64,000 bases of DNA from Morinoia aosen (GCA_030386875.1 CM059566.1:35314068-35378067), one strand, 5' to 3'; positions 24,501-39,500 are shown, counted from the first letter of the stretch. The notes: generated by a model not told the origin, from the letters alone. A program made the numbers and translations.

Positions 24501-27500
24501 AACATCATGAGGTGCCAGTCATTTCGTAACATACGAACGTTAGATAATGCCATATTCCTTACGTGTCACCTTGTATGAAGACGACCTTTATACACCCTTG
24601 AATATCTTGAGTGACTTCCGACGACGCAGGTTCATATGCTGATGTAATTTCAAAATATTATCAGCCAATCTCTTCAGCGCGAGGCTCTCAAACTGAGTTG
24701 GAAGTTCCGTAATGCAACTACGAGGCTTGTTTGCCTCAGTTGGCGCGGCGAAAGGTGACGATACCGCACAAATTTCACGCTTTGTGACTAAATCTCAGAC
24801 GCAGTGCGTGGGTTTCTATCGACCGCGAGTCTTGTTCCCCAGTATTCAGAAAACATTTCAGCTTTATATGACTCGCAATATTTTATATCGTAATAATTGC
24901 GGCTCAAAAATGTATGCGTTTCTGTCAGCCATTTGTTTTGCATCCTCTCAAGGAAATCACCCTATGATCTGATTTCGGTTGGACGTTCAAGTTTCGTTTC
25001 CATGGTAAAAGTTTTAGGTTTTCTCGTTCGGTTTACTTAAAAGCTCTTGAACGTTGGTCCTTAAAGTGTCCGTTTTCAAAAGGTCGTACCGTACGTTAGT
25101 GAAACCAACTCGTGTGGTCGTTTCTGGTGAACGTCGTTAGCGTCAATATTAGCACATTTTTTATTGCTATACCATGTTTCTTGTGGACAAACGCTTCATT
25201 TATCCCCGTACCTTGTTGAGCACTTGAATTTTGAGTTCAGCATAGTGGTGTGCGCATATCTTTTGATAGTGCGTTCCTATAATGAACTAGATTTCCCGAA
25301 ACTCATCGGGGCAGGTTGCTAGTATAACTTATTTTGAAGAAATGCACGTTGTAAAATGGACTTTTGTAACACATGCTATCCATAATACTGCAGAGGGGAA
25401 TTTGAAATGATTTCTGTTGGTATAAAGAGCAAATCGATTCAGTTTTACCCTGTGTTATTACTGAAGTTTTACTCTGTGCAAGCCAAAGCACGAACTACGA
25501 CAACCAAGTGAACTAGCAAACAAGGTTATCAGAATTCTGTATGAGATGAGCGTTCAGAACTTAATCGTTCAGCTGCATGCGAATGTACATCGTGTGAGCT
25601 CACAATACGCGACTGCTGGCTGCGGAACTTGTATCATTTTTCCCTTGTCTTATCTCGTGTTTTACGATGCGTTGTAATTTTATAGCCTTCTAAGTCTTCG
25701 GCGCGCTCTTGTGTCTCATTCCGGGTATGTCTGCTAATTCTCTCGGGGAATTTTATGTTACGACGGCTTTTTCTTTGAAATAGCAATATTGCTCGAGCCC
25801 ACATGAAGAAGCACGAGAAATACCAGTTACTAAACGTTCTTTTTGGACTAGATGAAGTGCTGAATGAATACCGCATTGTTCAAATCATGCTACTTCGCTG
25901 GTGTACAGGCCTTATGGTCACTGTGTCTTCGAAGAATGGTTGTTGCTGTGCAATTTGAATACGTCCGAGTCACATGGTTTATTACCATTTATTAATCCGT
26001 TTATTATGTAGGAGAGATGAGAGTGTCACTTTTTATGTTATAACTGAATTTTCTAGCGCACTTTTTCCAGTTCATTGTAACTGATGGAAATTTTCTCATT
26101 TGTATTGCACGGTGCGAAGTGCTCCTGCATTCGTCATGGACTTCATTGTCTCTGGCGTCCACAAATAATGATTTTGAATGTCATATTTTCTTTTCTTTTA
26201 TACGATGCGTTTGCATACAATTTCTTGTCGGAGACAACTGTTCCAAAACGAATTCACTTCAGTTTTATTTATAAGTGATTATGTGCCAACGCGTGCACAA
26301 TGACCATGGGACAAGTATCAACATTGAACGTTTTTACTGCACATAAAATTGCTCATTCATGCGGATTCGTAAATAATTAATAATTTTCCAGTGTTGAATT
26401 TAAACCTTCCAGAGCTTTGATTTTCTTGTAAAGCTATCGCGTTTCTTTCTTTAAAGATGAGGAAAACACGAATGAAATAAAATTTAATATACATTTTATA
26501 CGGCAATATCACATCATGGTTTACGCTTACAGTACACGAGGTCGCCGTCCTTTGGGAGCTGATTATAACACTTACGTTAACCTACCGACGGCTTCAGGAC
26601 ACAATTGGTTCACTAGCATTATTACTATTATTAGTAATGAAGGCAAGGTTCATAGGACTTAATTATTTCTTTACGTTACTTCTGAGCATTACGTCTGCTG
26701 TTGCTAGGGCAGCTGGTCGACTGTTTTGGAAGAGCCTATGTTTCGTTGGAGAGCGTAACTTACTACGCGTTATTCTCACTTAGGAAGTAGGTAGAGAATG
26801 TTCTTGACGTTGTAAACATGTTTCTCGTTCAAGTACTTGAGTCTCCTCATTGTATTTCATGACGTATTTCATCCGAGCAGCAATTGATACTCGCTACCAC
26901 GACTTGAGGCGTCCTAACTACGTAGAAGCAGATATATTGACCTACTACCCTACTCTGTTTCTCTGTCCTAACAAGTCTGCACTAACACCAAGTTGCTAGA
27001 GTGTTGCAGGCTCACGGGATTTATAACTCATATTGCCAATCGTTAGCAACTGTTCTTCTTATCCTTGGCGCTTCCCAGCCCTCCTGCCCGAACCTATTGT
27101 TATTGAGGATGCATGAAAGCACGCTGGAGCTTATATAGGTTTATTGATATCTTAACCATTGATAACACAGCTACACCTTTCTAATATATAAGTCCTAGCA
27201 CTAATCGTTCCCGCTATACCTTGTTTCACGACCTGGTCACATTTATTGCCTTCGTTTTACGGTGACATTTATACTGCTTGAGTTCTCCTGCTTTCATGCG
27301 ATCCAAACATTGTGAAGTAGCTTCCTAAAAACTGCCTTGGTTATATAGGAGGCAAACATTGACTACAGAAGTCACTGATTGTGAAGAATGACTTGTATAT
27401 TTGAATGATTTTTGTGAAGAGTGCTGTAATACGAGTACATCGAGTACATGATGCTACATAGGAACTAATCACAACGGCTAATGTAAACTCGTGCAACTAT

Positions 27501-30500
27501 TTCAAAAGGCTGCATGAAGAATGCTCGCGCCAACAGGTCTAGAGCATATTGGTACCCGACTGCCATCTACCGTAAATAGAATTATGCCAGTGCTCCCTAC
27601 TCGGAGCGTGAATAAAGTATCTCCTTACTCAATACCCGACTCGCGAACTGATGTATCTCGCGTGTTACTGAACAACTATGTCTAAAATAAGCCGTGCATA
27701 AAGTATTATGAGGGATAATAATGATCCGGCCTACGTTAATTGCTTCCCTATACTGTCAAGGCGTATTTATATTCCAATATACTCTTCTAGCGTCATTTCA
27801 AAAAGTGTTTTGTTCTCTAGAAGAATATGACTATGAATGTTACTTTGTACACTCATTCAAACTTTTCCTCATCAAAAGATGTTGTTTCATAACTTGGAGA
27901 TCTAGGATACATCATAAGCGAAAAAATCACAGCTATACGAGAAACAACCACCAAGTTTACACGAAATTACACTTATTTTCTTAGCTTTTCTGTCTTCAAC
28001 TTTCCGCGGTTTACTTTTCAGCAATAACTTCGGGGTTGAAGCTAATCATTTGTATAATAGTTGATTGGTTGGATTAATATTTGTTCTTCTATTTTTTACC
28101 TCGTTTCCTGCATTCTGAATCCGTTCCCTTAATGGCCACCATAGGCATTAAGTTTTTCTTGAACAATGCACTTCGCCTTAATAATCGCCAAAATTCAACA
28201 GTTGAATGTTAGAGATGTAAGTGAATGAACTGTACGCAGGCTAGGAAGATCTCTAATAAAGTTTTCAAATCTCGGTTTACTCTTACTTTCACTCCAACTT
28301 CACATTAAGTAACTTTTTCTGAAGCACTTACTTTAAATTCACGTAAAAATATATATGAATTTTTACTTTGACCATTATTTTCTAGTTAGAAGAAGCTCTG
28401 ACAATAAATCATAAAGTGGATTCATTGGACGACGTCGACGACGACATTGGTTCTTGGTCTTCTGTGACTGACGGGAGTGCAAATCTAGTCTCCATTTCCT
28501 TGCTCCCTTCTCGTGACAGACTTTTCTTTCTATTTGAATGGTCCTTCTTCACATCGGTGAAATCGATTCCATCGGATTTTCTCTGGGGATGGTCTTTTTT
28601 TGCCTCATTAAAATCCATCATAGCGCTGTTTGTCTTAGTTTCGATGCTATTTGTGGATGGGTTTGAGGTGTCAGGCTTGGTTCCGCGCAAACGAGTTAGT
28701 GAGGGTGAGCACTCAGCACTGCCGGATATTCCTGAATTTCCCCGGCGAGAGCTCAAGTTTGTAGATGCATCTTCAATGTTCGCCGAAATTTCGATTTCAC
28801 AATTATGCGGCTCAATTTTTACAGAAGGTATCTCCTGAGATAAAGATGATTGCGAGTTGTCTGAAAATTTCCCCTCGGGATTTTCTAGCTTTGCCGCTTC
28901 TATCTCATTCGGATGTAGCGTTTCAATGAAGACTTTCGGAATTTCATTGTGACTCAGTCCCGGAAATTCAGCTGATTTTGGTCTTTGAGGTCGGTGTGGT
29001 TTTCCCAGCAGAGGAGAAGAATGGACTTCAGGTACAGGAATACTCGTCTGGACATTAGCACTGAGTGTTCTTCTGTGCGTTTGTACGTGTCCGTTGCTAT
29101 TAGGCGTGGTAGGCTTACTTCCAGAAATGCTCAAACTTCTCGAGTGTTTCAGTGGCTTAAACTTTCCGGAAGGTTGCGGCGTTGTCAAGTGTGACGGAGA
29201 TGTCATGGGACTCTGGAGTGTTGGTGTGTTGGTCGCCCACGACTGAGCTGCTTCTTGGTATTCTGTCGTAGAAGCGCTGCAGTTCGAAACGTTTCGTGCG
29301 TGTTGTTGTACGAAGACGTTGCGTTGAGCGTTCGTCAATGTGCTGGACGGAGTGTAGAACATGTCTTCTGAGCTTTCGTTGCTCGTGCTGATTGGGGCAA
29401 GGAAGTCAAGTCGGTAATACGCATCAATACCGTGAATTTCATCGTCGAAAACGATCGAGTCTGTTCTGTTGCAGCCTCCTCCTGTACGGCAGTTTTGTAG
29501 GTAGAGGTCAGGAATATTCTCCAGTATTTTGTTGAGCGTTTTCTGCTGGTACTTGTAAGTTTCGCGTAATTTGAAGAGTTGATGGGCGCTGAATTTTCTG
29601 ACCCTTTGTCTCTGGAAGACGTAATTCTCGCTGACTTTGTTCATTTGTCCCACCGAATAATCGCGGACGCGGTTTACCTGTAAGGGAAGATGTTAAGTTG
29701 CCCGTCAGTTTCTGAGCTTTCGTAGATGAAAATTGTTGAAACATTTATTTGCATAGTTTATTATCTTTAAAATAAATAAATAAACGTTTAAAAAAAAGCT
29801 ACTGAGGTATTGTTCAAATTGAAATTTCGATAAAAATTCAACTGACTGCATGAATAATCTTGATGCAGTTAGTATTCAGGCGCGATACTTTCCTCTTCTT
29901 TCATATGCAAGCCGCAATCGTAAACAGATATTTTCTTTTGAAGCGAAACGTTGGGTGTCTGGGAATGGATTTCTGATAATAGAATTTCTGGAACTATAGC
30001 TGATATAGGAAGAGTGTTCTTACAGGCGATCGAAAAGTGGTACACGTGTAAATTCTTATCCACGTGAGAATTTATCCCTACTAACTTTGTTTAAATTTAC
30101 TCGTAAAAAACACTGTAGTAAAAACGTCTGGATTTTGGTGACGTATGAGCATCCAAATAATCCTAATAATTTTTGTTGACAGTGGTCAGAAAAAGTTTGC
30201 GAACCGAGTGAGCGTGACTGACGGTTAAAATAGTACTAATTTATAAAACTATAAAAACGTAAGAGGCTTTATAGTTCGTTGGAAATAATATTGTCATTGC
30301 CAGCCTCAAAATTGTATACTTCGCGAACGCAAGCGTTCTTCCTCAAGCCAATATCATGTAAGAAAAACAGGGCTATTCTGGTTGAAAAATTCAGCCGGTA
30401 AGATTTAACGATAGTCTCACCTGCTCTACGTATTGATCTCTGGCCGTTGTGAGCTGCTGGGTGCTGTAGTCTTTGATGCTCTGCAAATTCTTGCACTGCT

Positions 30501-33500
30501 GCGAGTAGCTCTCACTTAGGCGCTCCATTTGTTGGTAGCATCCCTCCTTGATCGAAACGACCTACACGGGACAGAAATGAAATTTTCTTAGTCTCCTTTC
30601 GTGGTCATCAGATCCTAAGTTTTAAAAGGTTGCCTTGAGTTTTTTTGGCATTGCCACAATCGTTAAATGTAAGCATGTATGTGAAAATGCATCATTCAAT
30701 AATAATAGCTTTACTTGAAGGAAATTTTTTAATAAGATTGTTATAAGCCTCGTTCTCTGTAGATGATACCACTAAATATGAAAAATTGGTTAAAATAAGT
30801 TGCTTCTAAATTTCTCATGAGAAGAAATGCATCACGACTTTGGTTGCGTGAGCATGATTCTTGAAATGAATTTCATGTATTTGTTTTCAGTGACTTAAGG
30901 CTGATGAATTTTCCATTTTTCAAAAGTTAAAGCTCTGCTTTTTCATACCTGAGAGTTGTAATTGTCTTTCAATCGGTCGAGTTGTTGCGATTTGTATGCT
31001 TCGATGCTCTCCAAAAGTTTCTTCACTTGCATGGCGCGAGACGAGAGGCGGTCGCGGCAGCAGCAGCATTCCCAGCCCATTCTGTCGAGTTACAGAATTA
31101 AGATTGTTACGAACGGGGTGAAAGTTGCGGGTCTGTTCCGAGTGCTAATAGGCCAAAGATTCTATTTTGGTCACATATCAACTAGTTTTATCTAGCGAGA
31201 GACGAATTTTGCGAATGAGAGTTAGGAGTACAAAAGGCGAAAGATTTTATTATGGTCAGATATCAACTAGTACTTTCTAGCGTGAGACGAATTTTGCGAA
31301 TGAGTTGGGGAACTCAAATGATCGAACTCACCTATCCATGATGTATCTGATGAGCTGCACGATGAGGGTTGTGAGCAGGAAAGTCATGGCACACGCCAAC
31401 CCGAAGAGTAGAGTTTCCATTTCGAATGACTGCATATCGTCAATAGTGAGCCAAAGAGATGTGGTGGACACGACGCTCGCCAAAGCATTGACAGCAATGC
31501 ACCTATATAGACCAACGTCATCCCGAGTCATGTTTTGAATCAACAGTTGACCAGATTTTAACGGCTGAATCTTGGATTCTACGAGACTTTCAGCGTCTAA
31601 GTAGGTGATTCTTTCGATCATGTACTTAAATTTTTCACTAAACCAAGGCTGCCATTCGATGTGTTCATGAGAGTAATATTCTTTCGTGGGAGAAACCCAA
31701 ATTACGCTCGGGTGTGGAGATCCCGTTGCATTACATTCAAGAAGAGCAGTTTTACCTACTCCTCTTCTCAAGGTCACGTCAGGAGGGGATATTATATCGG
31801 GAGCTACACAGTCTTGGTCATAGAGGTGGTCTTCTAACTCCCGGATAGATCTGTCGATGCCGTCAGTGCATTTTATTGGAAGTACTCCCGTAAAGGTCGT
31901 TCTGCTAGCAGTTGAAGAGAGGTAGCTCGGTAACCAGAACGCATGGCAATCGCACAACAGAGTTACGTTGGTAGCATCGAAATGCGTCAAATTCAGGTTT
32001 CTAATTGAATAAGGCAACATTCTTGTTAGCGTATGTGATATGTCTAGAATCTGCAGTTTGCTTAGTGTTGCGAGAGATTTGTCGTCGATGTTCATGAGGT
32101 CAGGGTTAGAACTCAAAACAAGTGTCTCAAGATTCCATAGATCCGAGAACGTGTAGTCACCGATTGATTTCAAACTGGTATGATGTAATTTGATTTCTTT
32201 CAGTTTAGGATTATTGATGAAAACTTTATTTGGTAAGGATGAGATATTTGTATAACTCAAATCTATTTTTTCTAATTTAAATGCTCCTCTGAAATGGTCT
32301 GGAAGAGCTTCGGAGACTTTGAGGTGAGAAAGATTGATCTCTTTTAAATTAGGCAACGATGAGAGAACTGGGAGAGTAAGGATTTCAGAGTGAGACATGT
32401 CAAGGTATTCTAGCTCAGGAAGTATGAGATACGGCGGTTGTCTCATCTTGACTCCCGTTAATATAAGCTGTCTCAAATTTGGAAGGTACACGTCCCATGT
32501 TGTCGGTTGTGTTTGTAAGTCAGTGTTATGGAGATCTAAGATTGTCAAACTTGTTGGGAAAGACGGAAGCTTTTGTAAGGGATTATTCGACATGTCTAAA
32601 CTTAAGAGATCAGTTAACGTTGATAAGTCAGCTCCTGTAATGTTATTGTGCGCTAGATTCAGCAATTGAAGATAACTCAACATCTGAAGCGAGTCAGTGT
32701 TTTTCAAATTACTATTAGTGATGCGGAGATGAGTCAGAGATCTAGGCAATGAAGGCGATTCGGTTAAATTTCCATCATATATCCTCAGTTCTTTGAGATC
32801 AGTTAGTTCAACCAGGTCTTCTCCTATGTTTTTATATCCGTACAACGTCAAAACTTTGATCCCGTCCGGAAAACTTTTGGGTAACAAGGCCGTGTCACTT
32901 GGAGAGTAGCAGGTGACTCCCGTTATGAGGCCGCACTTGCAGTCCTGAGGGCACATGCTACGGAAATTGCGATTGGTGTTGAAAGAGCCCGTGCGGCGGT
33001 CTTGAGATCTTCTTCCATTATCACGAGCCAGTGATGCGGATTCCAAGCCGAGGTCCCGCCATATCTGGGGAGCGTTTCCCATGATAGGTTTAGCTAATGG
33101 TTTTACCGCTCTATCTATGACGTTAGCGCTAGGTTTCATACCTAAAGTTTTATCCGTGATAAAGGGATTTTTGATTTCATCTTCGTTGATGTTAACGATT
33201 GTGGGTTGGGGGATGTTTGGTTGCGGCAACGACGGTGTTGACTGCTCCAGCTGCTTCCATATCCCGCCTTTAGTTTCCACAAAGCGAAGGTTAACTCGCG
33301 TGGCTCCGACGTCAGACGCCGCTTGCACAGGCCCTCCGGCCACTTGAGCCGGTCCCGTCGCAACTAGAGCCACTAAAGCGAACTGAAGCGCTGCTTCTCG
33401 TATCGCTGCCAAGACGGTGGTCGCTCCGCGTTTCCGAGCGCCCATTGTGGCTCACCGGTGGCATTCACTCCTGTAACATATCAAATGGCATATCTTAGGT

Positions 33501-36500
33501 GCTTGTTAAGGATGTTCGTACGTCCAAAAATAATATACTGAAACTGATATTACCTTATCTGTGAAGTTTACGTGAGCACTATAAATTTGATTTTTTTCGT
33601 TTTTTGAACTCGAGTTGTCTAGGGAACAGACTATTCCTAAATTTGAAGCTATCGTTATCTACTTCAGATACAATCTTATTATCTAACAGATACATAATTG
33701 ACGAGTTGTTGTATAAAGTACGGTATTATTTCGACTTGTCTTCGTAAAATGATTGCTTTTTTATTCTTTAACAATGATAGGCTTCAGTGAAAATTGCGGA
33801 ATTTCATAATAAATAGCGTAAATTCCTGGCATCCACGATCCCCTTAGGGGGGTACAACTACTGTATCTATGGAAATTAGCGCTCCCAGGAGGAGAATGTG
33901 AGGGCCCGAGCTAAAGGTTAGGTAGGCCTTTTTTTGTTAAAATAACATAGGTTTTTGTTTTGTTACGGACCATCTTTTTTTCGGTTCACTGCTGTCCTGT
34001 TTTTTCAGCACCTACTACTTTCTTCTTCAACTTTGATCTTGTTTCATGAACTTCTTTCTCATCTTACTGTTTCTGTGCCCTTTCTGCATAGATTCCACGT
34101 TCCCTTAACTCCATACTAAATGGTGCCTTCTTCCTCTCTTTGGATCTCATTTGTTGAGGATAGGGAAGCTTAAACTAACTAATAATCTAATCTATAATCT
34201 GGCGTCCACGATTAACCCTTTAAGGAGTTGCAAAGATGTCTAATCATTTTATTATATATAATGTGGTTAATGCTCTAAAAAAGGAGTTCTCGTATTATCC
34301 ATAAACAATTAGGCTTGATAAGCGCACAGTAAAGTATTGCTGAAATTGATGCTAGAATACGTTTGTCATGTACATTATAGGCATATGAAATGGGAGTATT
34401 TGAATAGATTTTATAACATTATTTAAACATTTTTATTAGATAACCATTCATAATGGTAGCCCACAGAAGGATCCCATAATGCCGATGTTGTATTCTCAGT
34501 TGAAGCTGCTGATTTTTACCCACTTTTTAGCTTACTTCGGGTAATAATTGTCACGCTGATAAATTGTAGTTTTCTTATCTAACGAATATTTCATGAAGTT
34601 CATGCTCATTTCTGAAAGATGTCATGCGTAAAGACTATACAGGTTGATTCTTTTTTTGGCTTGATGTGCAATTTCATTCACTGCTAGAGTTCGTTCACGT
34701 CGATGAAACAACATACGCATAATTCAATTACAGAGAAAGACTTTACTGAACACGTCTCAGTTCAAACCTTTTTAATCTATTGAGTCTTATCTATGTATAT
34801 TGTTGTTGAAAACGATTTTGTATCCAAGAACCTGTGCCAAACTCTGTATTGCTGGCATGCGTAATTAAAGTCAAGTATTATTTGCAGTATAAGCTTGTAA
34901 TTTTTCTACGGTTCAAACGGAGGGAACAGATAACAAAATTGTAGAGTACAAGAAAACCACTGCGGTTTTGATACAGTGCGATCTCTTAAAAAAACAAATC
35001 GCGCACAGGTGTCCTGCAATAGGAGGGAGGTAGAATTTATAGGACGAACTCCTCCCAGAAGCGCAATGCAGTTCTTATCGGACTGCCAAGATAACTGCGT
35101 CTAGGTCTGTATCGTAACCCAAGCCAGGTACCTGATCCCTCGAGAAAAAGGAAACCCTAAACGGGGAATTGGAGGGACGTGGTGAGACTGACCTCAGCTC
35201 CTGGGATTATGGGTTCATTTCAGGTTATATTACACAAAGGAGCTTTTTATAAAAGCTCCTTTGTGTAACCTTGCTGCCTTGTTATTTTTTGCTCTCCGGG
35301 TAACGTCTGTCTGATACTGTTGCACCAGTGGCTTGGTTTCCCATTCATTGTTACAGTGGCATTGTTATGCCACAGCATTGTTGGGTAGCGGAGAAATCGC
35401 TGTCGCTTTAAGGTTTACCTTATTTTTCATAATTCTACTTTCAGCTAATTTTCAATTTTCATTTGAAGTCAGGGATGCTTCAAATCAACTTGCGGTGCTT
35501 CGTTCCGCATTTTTATTTGTATTCGAATATTCTTCTAATATTGCGTGTTTTTATACAGAATTAGAGCTTTGATACATTACCCAGTATTAACCAATAAAGG
35601 AGTTTGCTTATGATTGGGTTGACTGAACTGCAAAACCAGTACTTGAAAAAAACCGACTCTACTGTATATTTCAAAGAGAATTTTTCAGAAAATGTCCGAG
35701 TTTTCGTTTGTCAATTATTGTGTGATGCGCATCAATTGGTAGACGAGTGACGGTAAAACTGTCAAATCCTTTATCTGAGAAAATGCCACCGTTGTATCGG
35801 TTCGCGTATAGAATTTCATTTTTTAGTCACAAAGTTAACTCTTTGTCAACAAGGATTATGAGGTATATTATCGCCTTTGTTGAAATTTTCAGTTGCTTTT
35901 CCGCATCAAAGCAAAGTGTGTCAGTGCTATAATGAGACGCAAGCCTTGGTATTGCGTGTGTAGCTGTGCTGTCTGTCTCTTGTTAAAGCTGCGCAGCTGC
36001 TGCAGCCGTAGAGCTCGGCTCCTTTCCTGTCTTGCCTTCACATTCTCCGCACGAGCAACTGCAGCTGTGTTTTCTTCCCTTAGTACTTGACATTTGTGTT
36101 GAAACTAGCATTTGTTTGAATAATGGTTTGAAACCTCGAACTTTGTTTTAGACATCGGCGGGGTTTGTAACCGAGCATTAGGTCATTGTACACGACATCC
36201 AACTTTGTTTTGCACATCAGCGAGCTTCGTAACTGAGCGTTTGGTCATTTGTGCGTACGCTGACATTTTGTTGTTTCTAATGTTTCACTAAGTATTTCAT
36301 GCTTGAACTTATCGATATTTTTTACTGCTAGTGTAACGTCATATTAGAGCCGTTGCTCTTGTATTGCCACGACTAATTTTTATTTTTTAATTGAAATCGT
36401 TGAAGGTTGTAAGTTGACCGAATGCTTGCGGTATAAGTTGAAACTTCCAATTATTTTTTCACTTTCGGTGACATCACGCAATTCTTGCCTGAATGCTTTC

Positions 36501-39500
36501 ACATTTCCCAATGTAATGGTCGGTTCACATTGAATTGATTTTATGTATATGTCGCATGAATGTTACGTAATGAAATCAAAGGCTAATGTTATCGTTGCGC
36601 ATGAGACAGCCCAGCTTGCGTAGTTGTCCAAGTGCGCAATTGTGAGTCGAGTTGCAGTAGCGCTGGCGGTGTCCGATCCCGCATAGTTAACGACCTTGAC
36701 CAAATTAAGCTCTTCGCGTCAACGTCCGTAAGCATTTTGAACCCCATAATTTTTATCTATAGTTTTTAAATGTAATCACTTATAAAATGATTTCATTTTA
36801 CTTGCTATTATGCGCGACACTGAGCTTTATATGCGGAAAACGGTGCAGCAAATGCGGTGTTCTGCACCAGAATTTAAGTGAAAAAACGTAACTGCACACG
36901 CTGGACAAGAACGTTTTGTTCGCTTTGCATGCACATCATCTGTTTTTATTTCAAGCTCAAATTACCTCTCACAATTTGCGCCGTGTTAAAATTTGAATAA
37001 ATATTGAATCGCTGAAGTGTGATTCGCAACTGAGGTCGCAGCCGGTGCCGCCAATTGTTGTTCACGCTCTCCTGTTGCGCTGTCAACTTGTGTTGCTGTT
37101 ACCATTGTTTGTACTCCATGGACGAGCTTTGCTTTGTGAAACGTTCTTTTCTACCTCTCACGTAGTGTAGCATATTTAACACATTGACTGTGATGGGTTA
37201 AACTGAAGTTCAATATTCAAATCAAATTTAAAATCAAAAGTGATTAGAAAATTTATAAGTACCAAACATTAACTGGGTCCATTAAATACTAATAATTTAG
37301 AAAATATTGTTAAAATTGTTCTAACGACCCATCGATGGGTCGTTTCGCAGCAGGAAAAACCTAAGCACGAGCCACCGTGGGTCGTATTGCGAGCAATGTG
37401 TTGATGAAGGCAGTTCATTTTGCAGCTGTATTTGAACCATGAACGACTAACAACTGCTGTCAACCATAATGGTCGGTCACGCTCCCTTGTTTTATGTAGT
37501 CGCAACAAAAACACCGCTAGGTAACGTGTGCTAGTTCGTATGTATGATACGAGGGTAATCATTTATAATGGTTACTCCCAATATATATACCAGCTCGTTA
37601 CTTCCCTTGCTAGCAGAGTCTCACCTTGTTCTGTATTCAGCTGGCGCTGCAGTGCATAGGGCCAGATCACGATGGGGCCCTGTCTCTATGCGCTCTGTCA
37701 CAACATTGAAAACTTCCTGACCAATGTTCTGGTGTTGGTCATTGAAGGCCTAGTTATTAAGTTAGCACGCCGCCGGCTAAACGCACGGCATTTCCAGTAC
37801 TTGTAAATCTGAAACAATGACGTGCAGGTTAAGTTATTCTATTAGATATAATCCAGGTATAAATTAGGTATCTTAGGTGTGAGTGTGACATCGGTCAATG
37901 ACCCTACTACTGGGTAATTTTAAATAATTTATTGTTTTACGTTTTCGCTTATGAATTGTGTTTTGCATGCTGGGATATATTTAAAGTAATCATGGATGGC
38001 GAACTTCGTTCTTTTTTCAAATTTCTCCGAATGAACTGTCCCGTTTTAATTAGGTGATAAATAAAACTATAGAAAGTAAATTTTCATCGTTTATAGGTAT
38101 TTATTCATGTGAGCATCCATCATTAGTAATTGTATCATACAAATTAACAAAATATTGTAACTTATCTTATTTTTGAATGTAAAAATAAGATTAAGGTACG
38201 CAGTTCATAATATTACGGACATGCTTCAATTTTTTCGATATTTAAAGACACAAGCCGGTTTCATTTGCGGTTATAATAGGTTTCTCTTAAATACATATGT
38301 TAGTGAGCTCAGTCAATTCAAAATTTATTTGGCACTACAAATTACTTGCTAATGGACTCATTTAGTTGCAGGTAAAAAGGCTAGAAAAACTTAGCACGAG
38401 ATACAAATCTGATCACTTTCACAAGAATTTAGTGCACTCCTGATTTCTGACATTTAATTGATTAAGTGCACCAAAGTTCATTTTCATACATCGGTGCCGC
38501 ACGGCGTAGAAACACAGAAGGCTTAGAAACACTCTAAATTGTGTCTCGGATGGCATCAAACGAATAGCCTGACAAAAGTACATCACACAGAGCTTGCAAT
38601 TACGAGAACAGTTTACGTGCGTAGGTAAGGCAGTGTATTTTAATTGACCAAGTATGCGTGAGAGAATTATGCTACACACGATATCCGTTGCCAAGCTCCT
38701 CTTTCTTCAGTACGGAAACTTCTGTTATGGCTTCGTTTTCTTTACATGTCAAAAATAACATTAAATTCAAAAACACTACGGTGTAGCTAAGTAATAATAC
38801 ACTGCACCTGCCACGTCTGTGTGGGATTTTAGGTAATATGGTTAGAGATTTCAAGTTCAATGCAAGCCTCGATTCACAACAACCCATGCTACACAACGAC
38901 CAGCTTCAGACTGACAGTGAGAAAAAAAGTGGACTAGAACAGAGCTGGTGGTGGTGGTGGTGGTGGTGTTGGTGGTGCAGTGGCTGGTGGTGCTTCTTCT
39001 ACACCTCCGTTTTCTGTCGATCCGCCTCCACTTCGAGTGCTTGGTCGATCCGCCTGCGCATCTTTAGGAAAACGGAAACTTCATTCGATGATGGATGATA
39101 GTAGTAAGATTATTGACAAAATTCGAATTTGTAATGTGTCAGAACCCAGCAATAGTGTAGAGATGGGGACCATTTTCCATTTACGTGCCGTGACGCAGCT
39201 GTTGTGTGGCGACACTTGAGACTGCCGGCGTTCTCGTTGTCTCTGCCATTGCTGTTTGCCTGCTCCCAGTTCTCCACCCTCCGTCCTTCTCTTGCATGCC
39301 CTCCATCTCCTCCGCTTCGCCGGCTGCAGAGCCTCCCTCCCTCTTCCCTAGGCTTTCTTCTGTATCGCGATCGGTAGTTGGTTGGTAAGCTGCTTATTAT
39401 TTCCGTATCACAGCTACGGCCGGTGGCCGCTCCTTGGTAGGCGGTTATGAAAGAATCGTGGTTGTGTAATCGCGTTCTAAGCAAAATCGTTTCTACCATC

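Larger units (their letters stand above)
19036..28408 (+). other. GLYR1 intron 7, part upstream of the nested gene
   Basis: Apart from the retroposons, two related minisatellites and a hairpin listed separately, this roughly 9.4 kb is AT-rich non-coding DNA. I found no open frame with recognisable protein similarity and no paired splice sites around a plausible exon. The 3' UTR of the nested minus-strand gene must end somewhere in about 27200-28408; TTTATT at 27242-27247 is one candidate signal. Confidence 0.6.
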
